DNA of 64,000 nt from Nitrosomonas oligotropha. Lineage in GTDB: Bacteria > Pseudomonadota > Gammaproteobacteria > Burkholderiales > Nitrosomonadaceae. Below are positions 26,044-34,613 of this stretch, in pieces. Position 1 is the first letter of the stretch. Every line of letters starts with the position of its first letter. The notes under the pieces are model-generated. The model worked only from the letters and a program-made list of their open reading frames with translations, ran no database searches and was not told where the DNA came from. Position numbers and translations under genes: made by a program. Where the stretch lies: NCBI RefSeq assembly GCF_009833085.1, contig NZ_QRBZ01000011.1:1-64000 (forward strand). Direction: 5' to 3'.

Positions 26044-26439
26044 ATGAACGAAGTGTCAAATCACCGCAGTCATTGGAAAATTATACTCATTATTTTGACC
26101 GCTCTAGCAGGCGGTTTTTTATTGTCGTTTCTTGGCTTCGTTTTACTGTGGAGCGGTATTCCTTGGCTTGTCCAGTTAATCATGATTTTGCCATTTATGC
26201 TTTTGTCCTATGGCATATTGCGCTGGAGCAGGGGTGCGATAGGGGTGTGTGCTTTTATCGGCATTGGCGCTGCACCGTTAGGGGTATTGATCATGCAGTT
26301 TCGTGATACAAACGGTTCGCACCTAATGCCAATACTGATTGTGACCGGCTGGCTGATCGGAATCTGTGCCGGCTGCTATTGGGGGAGGTTGTCCCGGAAA
26401 TCTTCAGTCAATTCGTCAAAAGATGTTGTTTCATCTTGA
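26044..26439 (+). CDS. Small four-helix membrane protein
   Basis: Starts two bases after the NhaC stop with AAGGA upstream, so it is probably translated from the same transcript. The 131 residues contain about four hydrophobic segments (12-34, 40-60, 66-82 and 93-110) and a Ser-rich C-terminus. No family is recognised. A longer frame from 25873 is rejected because it overlaps NhaC fully. It may assist the antiporter, but this is guesswork. Confidence 0.72.
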   Translation: MNEVSNHRSHWKIILIILTALAGGFLLSFLGFVLLWSGIPWLVQLIMILPFMLLSYGILRWSRGAIGVCAFIGIGAAPLGVLIMQFRDTNGSHLMPILIVTGWLIGICAGCYWGRLSRKSSVNSSKDVVSS

Positions 26440-26706
26440 TTTTCTCTTCTCCAAGAAAGTCGCTTTTTTCTGCTTAAATGGGTTGAGGCAATGACATTCC
26501 CGGGACAGAATTCCTGGTAATCTTAGTCGTAACATACTACTAACTCATTATAAAATAAGGATTAAAAGACTATAGATTTAAGTTATCCCGCAGATTAACA
26601 TGCAATCATCATGAATTCATGTGCTGAATCCACTGAACAAAGTTTGGTAGTGAAATTCAAGCGATCCATTTAATTTTTGCTTTATTAATATTTGCGGGAA
26701 TAAGAA

Positions 26707-27327
26707 ATGAGTAAACGATTTTATCTGCACAATACAATGATTGGGGCGATGCTGCTGATGGCCGGAGGGTCTGCGCACGCTGGACTCTCGTTTGTGGTAA
26801 CCGATACAGCCACTCGAACCGAAGCATTTAACATCGCAGGATTCGCTACACTACCCATTGGCTCAGCTGTTAGCCTTGGTCATCTCGATTACACCGGGCC
26901 AGAGGCGCAAACAGTTACTTATACTTATCTTGGTCAGGAATCCGGTTTTGTTGACAAATTTTATAACACGTTGAGCGGAGCCAAACTGCTGGAATCCAAT
27001 GCGGTTGGAACTTCAATCAGCTCGGTGGTGAGCACGGCCGGGCCGCTGAGCTTCAAATTTGAGGGAGACACCAGTAAATTTGCCATTAATGGTGGTCACT
27101 GGGATAAAGGCACATCGATCGGATTGATTGGCACAAACATGCTGATCGGATCTGCAACCTATGCCTATGTACTTGGCTACAATGACAGTGCGGGAACTAA
27201 GTATCTGGGTGACTGGGACGATTTCGTGATCGGTGTAAGCGCTGTTCCTGAACCGGAGACTTATGCAATGTTGCTGGTCGGACTTGGTTTGGTGGGATTC
27301 TCATTAAGCAAGCAGAGACACAGATAA
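26707..27327 (+). CDS. PEP-CTERM sorting domain protein
   Basis: A 206-residue exported protein: a signal peptide (about 1-25, ending GSAHA), a Gly/Ser/Thr-rich beta-type body and the C-terminal PEP-CTERM signal AVPEPETYAMLLVGLGLVGF plus basic SKQRHR. An exosortase would cleave and sort it to the surface. No enzymatic domain is seen. A gap of 267 bases precedes it (26440-26706) and a LuxR-type regulator gene follows. It shares its C-terminal DNA wording with the copies at 28777 and 29781, which suggests paralogy. Confidence 0.9.
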   Translation: MSKRFYLHNTMIGAMLLMAGGSAHAGLSFVVTDTATRTEAFNIAGFATLPIGSAVSLGHLDYTGPEAQTVTYTYLGQESGFVDKFYNTLSGAKLLESNAVGTSISSVVSTAGPLSFKFEGDTSKFAINGGHWDKGTSIGLIGTNMLIGSATYAYVLGYNDSAGTKYLGDWDDFVIGVSAVPEPETYAMLLVGLGLVGFSLSKQRHR

Positions 27328-27511
27328 AGCATCGACCGCTTGTTTTTTGCTATTTCCAGCGGTAAAAGGCGCTATGGTGAATGTGTCTTTATCTGAACTG
27401 ACTAACTTTAGCGCCTATGCAATACAATGCATAAAAGCTCAGAAAGAAAAAAGCGGTTATAAGAAGCAACGCCCAATTTAATGCGATGAACGATACCGGA
27501 ATCATACGAAA

Positions 27512-28447
27512 TTGAAATCATTTATCGATATTCAATGCTTGAAGGCTGATAAGAAACGGCAGGAGTATTCTGACTCCGCTTCTTTGAATCGGCGTTTGCT
27601 TGACCGGCGGCAGCAACAGTTTGACCGGCGCAATATGTCGGCTTTACGCGGGCAAGCACGCTATGACCGGCGCCGGAATGATCGGCGCGATTTATTCATG
27701 CTGCAGAAGCAGCCGCTCACTATGCGCACGGAATTAGTGAATGCAGGGTTAACACCGTTGTTTTCCACGGCGGCAGGCTATCGCGCTGATTTGCTTCGTA
27801 TATGGGTCATTACCGAGCAAGCGGATTTAAACACTCATCTGCGCAGTTATTCGGATAACTCACCTTATATCTGTATCAATCAATACAACAGCAAAGAAGC
27901 TGAGGCCGCAAGTGCCAAATTAGGAGAAATATATCCGGATGCCATCCTGATCGATATGCGGCTAGCGTCTGACAGAGTGGTCGAGCAGTTGCGGATGATC
28001 AGAAAAAAGATGGCGTCCGCTAAGATAATCCTGCTTTACGAGCAAAACCCACCGGATTTTATCGATGAAATTATCGAGTTTCGCATATCCGGGTTTTTAC
28101 CGGTTGGCGCCGATCATAAAATATTTGAAAAAGCGATACAGGTCATCGTTCACCGGGAAGAGTTGTGGTTTCCTCATCCCGTGGTGCGGCGGATATTCGA
28201 TGCGTTGTCCGGATGGCACAATACTTCTTGTGCGATTCCGCCAAGAGATATTGTGCTGACTAAGAGTGAACAAGGAATCATAAAGCTGGTAACAAAAGGG
28301 TTGACCAACAAGCAGATTGCGCAGCAGCTTACTGTTAGTCCGGAAACAGTGAAAAAACATTTAAAATCGGTTTTTATCAAAACCGGTGTCCGGAATCGCA
28401 GTCAACTAGTATCCGGTTATTTTTTCAAGATAAACGATTCCAATTAA
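27512..28447 (+). CDS. LuxR-type transcriptional regulator with degenerate receiver
   Basis: About 311 residues if the TTG at 27512 is used; no in-frame ATG exists before residue 43. The N-terminus is full of DRR repeats (RRLLDRRQQQFDRRN and YDRRRNDRRD), probably a flexible basic segment. A receiver-like domain spans about 95-220 with the phosphoacceptor position in AILIDMRL, but the usual acidic pocket and switch residues are poorly kept. A C-terminal LuxR helix-turn-helix (about 250-305) reads LTKSEQGIIKLVTKGLTNKQ and onward. Between PEP-CTERM genes, it may regulate them. Confidence 0.8.
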   Translation: MKSFIDIQCLKADKKRQEYSDSASLNRRLLDRRQQQFDRRNMSALRGQARYDRRRNDRRDLFMLQKQPLTMRTELVNAGLTPLFSTAAGYRADLLRIWVITEQADLNTHLRSYSDNSPYICINQYNSKEAEAASAKLGEIYPDAILIDMRLASDRVVEQLRMIRKKMASAKIILLYEQNPPDFIDEIIEFRISGFLPVGADHKIFEKAIQVIVHREELWFPHPVVRRIFDALSGWHNTSCAIPPRDIVLTKSEQGIIKLVTKGLTNKQIAQQLTVSPETVKKHLKSVFIKTGVRNRSQLVSGYFFKINDSN

Positions 28448-28468
28448 TGCCGTGTTCGTCATTAATTG
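28441..28468 (+). terminator. Possible terminator after the LuxR-type gene
   Basis: A perfect 9-bp stem (28441-28449 with 28460-28468) encloses a 10-base loop and overlaps the stop codon at 28445-28447. The stem is AT-rich and only two T follow, so its strength is doubtful. Confidence 0.35.
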
Positions 28469-28776
28469 TTACTAAAGCGATACGTCTGCTCGCTTTGGTT
28501 TCGCAACTGACCATTTGATGCAATATTTTTCTGCTGCGCATGGTACCCATTTAGGGAATATTAATTTTAATCATAGTGTAGGAATATACGAGGGCGGAAA
28601 AGATTTTTCTTAAACTTTGGAAAAATGACTACCGGTGCATAACTGAGAGTGTCAAGTTGACTCTGCAACCTGTGTTAAATGTAAGGCAAAGCGTATTTAT
28701 AAGTAACAGGTAGACAATTTACAGCAAAGCTTAAATTTATCTATCTGAATTTGTAGTTTTAAAAAAGGAGCTTAGA
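28469..28776. other. Non-coding gap before a PEP-CTERM gene
   Basis: About 310 bases without a supported gene. I saw no clear promoter pair, no sigma-54 GG-N10-GC site and no repeat. The last 20 bases hold the AGGAG ribosome site of the next gene. Confidence 0.5.
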
Positions 28777-29469
28777 ATGAAAAAAAAATTAGCAATTATA
28801 ACGGCCTCGATACTGAGTATTGTTGCAGCACCTTTATTTGCTAGTGTCGGCGACACAGCAACTTATAAATTCGACTTGCCCGCCACATCGTCATTTAGCT
28901 CAGGCTATCCTACTGTTGCAGAACTTAAAATTACAGAAACAGCGGCTGGTGTCGTCACATTTGAATTAACTCCGAATTGGGCATCTCCGGGTTTCTCGCA
29001 TAATGATTCGACAGTGAATAGACTCGATTTTGTCTACCAAGGACCGGCGCTTACAAGTGCAAACTTTTCACAACCGGCGATCCATGGAGCTGACATCGAT
29101 AAGTTCACTTACCACAGTGATATTACGATGGACAGTAGCTACAAATCAGATGATCAGCATATCGTGATCGATTGGTTTGCACACAATAAATCCAACCGGT
29201 TTGACGACACACCTTATACCAACAGTATCTGGACAATATCGGGTACGGGTGTAGATATTACGGATTTTACCGGTACAAAGGCTACAACAACGTCGGGTAA
29301 ACCAGAACCTATTTTTGGCATTATATCGGTAGATCCTTATTCGTTGAGAGATCCTCATCCAACACCTTCAAACTGGGTTTCAGCAGTTCCGGAGCCGGAA
29401 ACCTATGCGATGCTGCTGATCGGATTGGGATTGATTGGATTTACACTGCGTCACCAAAGAAGTTTGTGA
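28777..29469 (+). CDS. PEP-CTERM sorting domain protein
   Basis: A 230-residue exported protein with a short basic start (MKKKLAIITASIL), signal peptide to about residue 23 (LFAS), and C-terminal signal AVPEPETYAMLLIGLGLIGF followed by RHQRS. The body contains Ser/Thr/Asp-rich beta-type sequence with no known domain. AGGAG precedes the start. A strong terminator follows at 29537. The gene at 29781 shares the same C-terminal phrase and a nearly identical terminator stem, suggesting an older duplication of the 3' ends. Confidence 0.9.
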   Translation: MKKKLAIITASILSIVAAPLFASVGDTATYKFDLPATSSFSSGYPTVAELKITETAAGVVTFELTPNWASPGFSHNDSTVNRLDFVYQGPALTSANFSQPAIHGADIDKFTYHSDITMDSSYKSDDQHIVIDWFAHNKSNRFDDTPYTNSIWTISGTGVDITDFTGTKATTTSGKPEPIFGIISVDPYSLRDPHPTPSNWVSAVPEPETYAMLLIGLGLIGFTLRHQRSL

Positions 29470-29536
29470 TTGATATCTAATAAAGATAAAAATAACGACT
29501 CTCTTTTTTAGGACAAACTAGAAAAGAAACTTGACG

Positions 29537-29576
29537 AGAGATTCAATGATTCTGATTGAATCTCTTTTATTTTTTA
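29537..29576 (+). terminator. Rho-independent terminator
   Basis: An 11-bp perfect stem AGAGATTCAAT (29537-29547) pairs with 29555-29565 around a 7-base loop and is followed by TTTATTTTTTAT. It ends the PEP-CTERM transcript from 28777. The rest of the 311-base gap (29470-29780) holds no gene that I can see, apart from the AGGAG site at its end. Confidence 0.9.
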
Positions 29577-29780
29577 TGACTGTTAATCACGGTAAAGTTT
29601 TTTCATGTTCTTTCAGTAATGACAAGTGTGAGTTTCTGCTAGGACAAAAGTCATAATAAATCAGGAGGATCGGTCTATTGTATTAGATTACTCCTGAAGT
29701 TATTGTTACTACAAGTGATGGAATTTATTTCTATCTAAAATAAAAAATCAAAATTAAGTATTCTTATAGGAGCATTTAAA

Positions 29781-30509
29781 ATGCGTGTTTTGTCTGTTGC
29801 ATCACTCTTAACCTTGCTAAGCGCCCCAGTAGTTGCGGCGCCTGTAGTCTTCGACTTTGCCAACTTGAAGTATAGTGGCGGCATTAATACCGGTTTTCTG
29901 CCAACGGATGGAATTGCCTGCAGTGGCGGCGATCTATGCAGTTCGAACATTGCATCGTCACTCAGCGGTGATTTAAGTTTCACCAATGGCGGACTTACCG
30001 TGCACGCCCAAGGCTCATTCAATGGTGGCGCTTTTGGTTCCAGAGCAGCTGTTGTCCAAGATCATGAAAATGGCTACAACGGAAAACTTTCTGGAAAAGA
30101 TGCAATCGGCGCCGGTTTAGGTGTTTATCACAAGAAGGATGATACCAGTGACGATAACATCACTGAAAAAGAAGCAATCTGGCTGCATTTCGACCAGAAT
30201 GTTTCATTGTCTTCAGTCGGTTTTCGTGCGGAAGGGCATAATACGACGGGCTGGATCGCTAATGCGACTTTCCAATACAGTTTCGACAATTCAACCTGGA
30301 CTACAGGATTACTACCAAAAGACGTAGGCCAATTTGCTTTGAGTCACACCGGACATGACTTTTACTTCAGATTCGGTGGCGGTAGCAAAGCAGATCAATT
30401 TTATATTAGCTCAATGACGGTATCGGCAGTTCCAGAACCGGAAACTTATGCCATGCTGCTGATTGGATTGGGTTTGGTAGGTTTCTCATTACGCAATAAG
30501 AAAGGATAA
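29781..30509 (+). CDS. PEP-CTERM sorting domain protein
   Basis: A 242-residue exported protein: signal peptide about 1-20 (LLSAPVVAAPVVF), a Gly/Ser-rich body with FDFANLKYSGG and FHFDQNVSLSSVGFRA-like beta strands, and C-terminal AVPEPETYAMLLIGLGLVGF with RNKKG. The body (WLHFDQNVSLSSVGFRAEGHN) recalls proteins that form surface or matrix layers, but no domain can be named safely. A tATAGGAG site precedes the ATG. It has two cysteines near each other (IACSGGDLCSSN), possibly a disulfide. Confidence 0.9.
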   Translation: MRVLSVASLLTLLSAPVVAAPVVFDFANLKYSGGINTGFLPTDGIACSGGDLCSSNIASSLSGDLSFTNGGLTVHAQGSFNGGAFGSRAAVVQDHENGYNGKLSGKDAIGAGLGVYHKKDDTSDDNITEKEAIWLHFDQNVSLSSVGFRAEGHNTTGWIANATFQYSFDNSTWTTGLLPKDVGQFALSHTGHDFYFRFGGGSKADQFYISSMTVSAVPEPETYAMLLIGLGLVGFSLRNKKG

Positions 30510-30575
30510 ACGTCATTAAAATAAAGATAAAGAAATCCGGTTCTTTCTAGCGTAAGCTGAAGAAAGAACATTTAG

Positions 30576-30616
30576 GAGAGATTCAAACGTTTAGAGTTGA
30601 ATCTCTCTTTTTTATT
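30576..30616 (+). terminator. Rho-independent terminator
   Basis: An 11-bp stem (30576-30586 with 30597-30607) around a 10-base loop, followed by TTTTTTATTTT. Its core AGAGATTCAA/TTGAATCTCT is the same as in the terminator at 29537, after the previous PEP-CTERM gene. It closes the gene ending at 30509. Confidence 0.9.
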
Positions 30617-30797
30617 TTGAATTGGGTGATCTTTTATAACCCGAGGCTAGTGTTTTTTAGAAGGCATCAAGCTTTTAATTTGCGTGCTGCTTCGGCAAGC
30701 CGGAGAAGCTTCTGGATTGGCACAAGAATAGACTCAGAGAAAGAAATCCGCTCTCTGATTATGCCAAGATTGTCATTTCGAGCGGCTGTGAGAAATC
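30617..30797. other. Non-coding stretch, possibly a dispersed repeat remnant
   Basis: A short frame (30617-30886) overlaps hemJ and has no family support. The stretch at about 30769-30802, AGATTGTCATTTCGAGC then GAGAAATCTT, recalls the short TGTCATTTCGAGC repeat found scattered in several bacterial genomes. A shadow of an inverted pair (AAGATT with AATCTT) frames it. Confidence 0.35.
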
Positions 30798-31235
30798 TTA
30801 AAGCGCAGAAACTATCGCTAATAAATCCGGTTTTACCACGACCAATATCACCACCGCAAACAGAACCAGCACCGGAAATTCGTTGAACCAGCGGTAAAAC
30901 ACGTGGCCGTGTTGATTGGCATCATTTTTAAACGCTTTGACGTATCTTCCGCAGTAATAATGGTAGTAAATCAATATCAAAACCAGTGCTACTTTGGCAT
31001 ACAGCCAATCGCCGGAAAAGCCATAGCCCATCCACAGCCACACACCGAACACCACAGTCAGCACCGCGCCGGGAGTCATGATGCCGTAATACAGTTTGCG
31101 TTCCATGATCTTGAAGCGTTCCTTACCCGGCGCGTCTTCGCACATGGCGTGATAGACGAATAAGCGCGGCAGGTAGAAAAGCCCAGCAAACCAGGTGACC
31201 ATGAAAATGATGTGCAGTGATTTTATCCAGAGCAT
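30798..31235 (-). CDS. hemJ: HemJ-type protoporphyrinogen oxidase
   Basis: A 145-residue inner-membrane haem protein with four helices that oxidises protoporphyrinogen IX to protoporphyrin IX. The start MLWIKSLHIIFMVTWFAGLFYLPRLFV is diagnostic and H8 is a conserved haem-ligand position. The later KVALVLILIYYHYYCGR contains the conserved Lys. Haem supply matters in a nitrifier rich in cytochromes c, if the organism assignment is right. It is divergent from the M32 carboxypeptidase gene. Confidence 0.93.
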   Translation of the reverse strand: MLWIKSLHIIFMVTWFAGLFYLPRLFVYHAMCEDAPGKERFKIMERKLYYGIMTPGAVLTVVFGVWLWMGYGFSGDWLYAKVALVLILIYYHYYCGRYVKAFKNDANQHGHVFYRWFNEFPVLVLFAVVILVVVKPDLLAIVSAL

Positions 31236-31355
31236 GGCAGTACGATTGACTAGTGTTAAAGTTGGTATGATACTGGGCTTGCGATGTTCGCGCCATCCCT
31301 TGGAATCGATAGAGCGCGTGCACTGTTTAAAATTGAATTAAGAAGCGAGATTACG

Positions 31356-32861
31356 ATGAATCAGCACTATCAGAATTTAGTTCAGAAACTGGAAGAAATC
31401 ACGCACTTGAACGGTGTTATGAGCACGCTGGGCTGGGACCAGGAAGTGATGATGCCGGCCGGTGCCAGCGATGCGCGTGCTAAGCAGATTGCAGCTCTGG
31501 CAGGAGTGATTCATGAACGTATGACCGATCCGGCGCTGGGTGAGTGCTTACACGAGCTCAAGGAAAAGGATTTTGCTGCTTTGGGCGAGATGGAGCGCTG
31601 TAATATTCGCGAGGCGTTGTACAGTTACGAACTGGAAACGAAAGTGCCGAAACGACTGGTGCAGGAGCTGGCCGAGCTGGGATCGCGTGGGCATGGCGTA
31701 TGGGTAACTGCGCGTCAGGAAAATAGATTTGCCGATTTTGCACCGGTGCTGAAGCGATTCTTACAGCTGAAGACCGAGTGGGCGCAGTGTGTGTCACCGG
31801 ATTTAGAGCCTTACGATGCGAGTATCGATTTGTTTGAACGTGGCACGACGATGGACGTGATCACGCCGGTCTTTGAGCGCCTGAAGCAGGAATTGGTACC
31901 ACTGATCGCTGCGATTCAAAGCCATCCGGTTCAGCCGGATACATCGTTCTTGCAGGGCAGGTTTGCGCTGGATAAGCAAGAAGCATTGGCGCGCAAAATC
32001 AGCCAGGACATGGGTTTTAATATTGAGCAGGGACGTATCGATGTATCGGTGCATCCGTTTTGCGGCGGCAGCCATCCGACCGATGTGCGTATTACGACTC
32101 GCTATAAAGACAGTAATTTTGTCGAATCCTTGTATTCGGTGATCCATGAGACCGGTCATGCGCTCTACGAACAGGGGCGTCCGCATGAACTCGGCGATTT
32201 GCCGGTTACGGAATCCTTGACGATGGGCATCCACGAATCTCAGTCGCTGTTCTGGGAACGCATGATCGCGCAAAGCAAGCCCTTCTGCGCGTATTATTTT
32301 GAAACGATTCGCGCGGCGTTTCCGGAGAATCTGCAATCCGCGACTGTGGATTCTTTTTATCGCGCAATCAATACGTGCAAGCCGGATTTTATTCGTGTGG
32401 AAGCGGATGAGCTGACGTATCCGCTGCATGTGATTTTGCGTTATGAAATCGAGAAAGGGCTGTTTGATGGATCGATGAGCGTCGATAATTTGCCGGAAAT
32501 CTGGAATGAATTAATGCAAAAATACTTGGGAATTAAACCGCCGACCGATGCGTTGGGGGTATTGCAGGATTCGCACTGGAGCGGCGGCGCGTTTGGGTAC
32601 TTTCCTTCATACACGCTGGGTGCGATGTATGCGTGCCAGTTCTATAACACGTTGCTGCGCGAGCAACCGGTTACTGAAAGAAACATCGCTACAGGAAATT
32701 TTGCACCTATTAAGAATTGGTTGAACGAAAAAATCCATCGTCAGGGTAAGCTTTATACACCACAACAGCTGGTTGAGCGTGTTACCGGCGAACCGCTGAA
32801 TCCAGATTATTTCGTCGATTATCTGAAGAATAAGTACAGTGAAATTTATCGGTTAGCCTGA
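31356..32861 (+). CDS. M32-family metallocarboxypeptidase
   Basis: A 501-residue zinc carboxypeptidase related to thermostable carboxypeptidase 1 (Taq). The ATG at 31356 (MNQHYQNLVQKLEEITHL) is preferred over the longer frame from 31284, which adds unrelated residues. The zinc-binding motif is H264-E-T-G-H268 and the third ligand is probably E294 in GIHESQS. Other family phrases are GWDQEVMMPAG and SHPTDVRITTRY. It removes C-terminal residues from peptides in the cytoplasm. It ends 14 bases before a convergent peptidase gene. Confidence 0.93.
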   Translation: MNQHYQNLVQKLEEITHLNGVMSTLGWDQEVMMPAGASDARAKQIAALAGVIHERMTDPALGECLHELKEKDFAALGEMERCNIREALYSYELETKVPKRLVQELAELGSRGHGVWVTARQENRFADFAPVLKRFLQLKTEWAQCVSPDLEPYDASIDLFERGTTMDVITPVFERLKQELVPLIAAIQSHPVQPDTSFLQGRFALDKQEALARKISQDMGFNIEQGRIDVSVHPFCGGSHPTDVRITTRYKDSNFVESLYSVIHETGHALYEQGRPHELGDLPVTESLTMGIHESQSLFWERMIAQSKPFCAYYFETIRAAFPENLQSATVDSFYRAINTCKPDFIRVEADELTYPLHVILRYEIEKGLFDGSMSVDNLPEIWNELMQKYLGIKPPTDALGVLQDSHWSGGAFGYFPSYTLGAMYACQFYNTLLREQPVTERNIATGNFAPIKNWLNEKIHRQGKLYTPQQLVERVTGEPLNPDYFVDYLKNKYSEIYRLA

Positions 32862-32874
32862 GCGCGCGCTGATT

Positions 32875-33702
32875 TTATGCTTGACGGCGGCCCTGATTGC
32901 TTTCGATCCATTTTTTGACGCGATTGGCGTCACCAATGCGGGTGTTTTTACCCCAGGAATTGAGCAACACAATCACCATCGGCTGCCCGGAAATTTTCGC
33001 TTGCATCACCAGACAACGTCCGGCTTCACTCAAATAGCCGGTTTTGGAAACATTGATGTCCCAGCCTTGATTACGTACCAGACTGTTGGAATTGACATAC
33101 TGTAATTGACCGCGTTTGTTTCCAGGTGATACGGAATGTTGCGATGTGGTGGAGAATTCACGAATAGCCGCATAGTTATTCGAAGCTGCAACCATTTTGG
33201 CGAGATCGCGTGCAGTTGCAACATTGCCGCTATTCAAGCCGGTAGAGTCGACAAAACGGGAGTTGTTCATGCCCAATTTCTTGGCTTTGGCATTCATGGC
33301 GCTCACAAATGCTTTGGCGCCGCCCGGATAAGTGCGACCAAGCGCTGCTGCGGCGCGATTTTCAGATGACATCAATGCCAATCGCAATAACTCCTGGCGT
33401 GGATATGTGCTGCCAACGGGCAAGCGTGACGATGAGTGTTTCAGCTTATCGACATCGGCGTTCGTGATCGTGATTTTTTCATGCGGCGACAGACGTGCAT
33501 CAAGGGTAACCATAGCGGTCATTAGCTTGGTGATGGAAGCGATGGGCATTACCTTGTCGGCGTTTTTATCGTAGATAACACGATCATTTTGCGCATTAAA
33601 TACGAGTGCGGCTTGAGATTTGATATCCGGGTTGTTTTTCTGCGCTAAAGCGTGGCTGGTTAAAAAGGATAGGACACAAAATAAAAAAAATCCCCATTTC
33701 AT
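32875..33702 (-). CDS. D-alanyl-D-alanine endopeptidase, PBP7-like (S11)
   Basis: A 275-residue periplasmic serine peptidase that cuts peptidoglycan crosslinks. A signal peptide spans about 1-20 (LTSHALA). The three penicillin-binding motifs are S56-I-T-K59 (nucleophile and general base), S113-E-N115 and K220-T-G222. The length and lack of a long C-terminal domain fit PbpG/PBP7 rather than DacA/PBP5. An AGGAGAG site lies upstream on the minus strand. It may be soluble or membrane-associated. Confidence 0.9.
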   Translation of the reverse strand: MKWGFFLFCVLSFLTSHALAQKNNPDIKSQAALVFNAQNDRVIYDKNADKVMPIASITKLMTAMVTLDARLSPHEKITITNADVDKLKHSSSRLPVGSTYPRQELLRLALMSSENRAAAALGRTYPGGAKAFVSAMNAKAKKLGMNNSRFVDSTGLNSGNVATARDLAKMVAASNNYAAIREFSTTSQHSVSPGNKRGQLQYVNSNSLVRNQGWDINVSKTGYLSEAGRCLVMQAKISGQPMVIVLLNSWGKNTRIGDANRVKKWIESNQGRRQA

Positions 33703-34185
33703 TCTTTCTTCTCTCCTGATGACAAAAAAAGCAAGTTCTTATGAATTTACCTAAGTATTTTTATGAATGAGGATGGTGTCAATTTAGAGTTTTTGTATGA
33801 TGCATACTTAATTTTACTATATCTCGATCTATATTTTTATAAAAATTTAAAAATAAATTCTTTATTTGCATAAAGTTAACAGATTCTGTTGATGATGACA
33901 TTACGGGATTCTGTGTAACAGAATGATATTAAAAGCTTAATGCCATTAGCAATTAAAAATAGAGGTGTGTGATATTACAGACTACCCATGAGTGTATGAA
34001 GATTACTGAGGTTTGCGCGTAAAGCAGAAAGGCATTTTATTTTCGAGGGAGATGAGATGATAGGCCAAGTCGATATTTGCTGAATATTTCTCTCAATTCA
34101 ATCTATCTTTAGATCGGATGAAGCAAAAATCAGCCTGTTTATCTAACTTGACCTATTCGCCAGTTACTATAGAACTGACTTATTA
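33703..34185. other. AT-rich gap with two small palindromes
   Basis: No supported gene in about 480 bases. A 13-base palindrome AACAGATTCTGTT lies at 33878-33890 and ATTCTG-TGTAA-CAGAAT at 33908-33924, so ATTCTGT occurs twice 25 bases apart. This could be a regulator operator upstream of the peptidase gene that starts at 33702, about 180 bases away. No terminator-like T run is seen here. Confidence 0.45.
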
Positions 34186-34413
34186 TTACTTGCCAAAATT
34201 TGGTTGTTTGATTTTAGCGGGACAGGTGATCATTTCACCATCGGTGCGATCTCTGGTTTTTTCGCCGTCTTTTTTACCTTCGCAAGCCATTTTATTCAGA
34301 ATATCTTGAGCAGCCATCGGTGGCATTTTAGATTCCTTGTTTCCACTTGCCATGGTCACAGAAGAACCCATCAAAAAAACCAAACCAACTGCAGCGATAA
34401 GAAATTTGTTCAT
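34186..34413 (-). CDS. Small secreted protein with two cysteines
   Basis: A 75-residue protein with signal peptide about 1-22 (LMGSSVTMASG) and a charged mature part with two cysteines (MACEGKKDGEK and ITCPAKIK), which may form a disulfide in the periplasm. AGGAG precedes the ATG. Met- and Lys-rich composition (MPPMAAQ) is notable. I do not recognise a family. It stands alone between AT-rich gaps. Confidence 0.7.
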   Translation of the reverse strand: MNKFLIAAVGLVFLMGSSVTMASGNKESKMPPMAAQDILNKMACEGKKDGEKTRDRTDGEMITCPAKIKQPNFGK

Positions 34414-34613
34414 TTTCCACTCCTATATTAATGTTATGAAGGAAGCCAATTTTAATATACCTGACTTACCAACCATGAATTTATCACAATCATAACTGTC
34501 AGGCCATTTCTTTTTAAAATCTTGTGTATTGAAGAAGCGAATTTTTATATTAACTGTGTCCGATCGAACCAAAATTCAGCGGCGCGAAAGCGATATGTGT
34601 CTTTGTTGTAACG

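Noticed and set aside
30617-30886. A plus-strand frame of 89 residues after the PEP-CTERM terminator
   Set aside because: It overlaps the hemJ coding sequence on the other strand, has no ribosome site and resembles no family.
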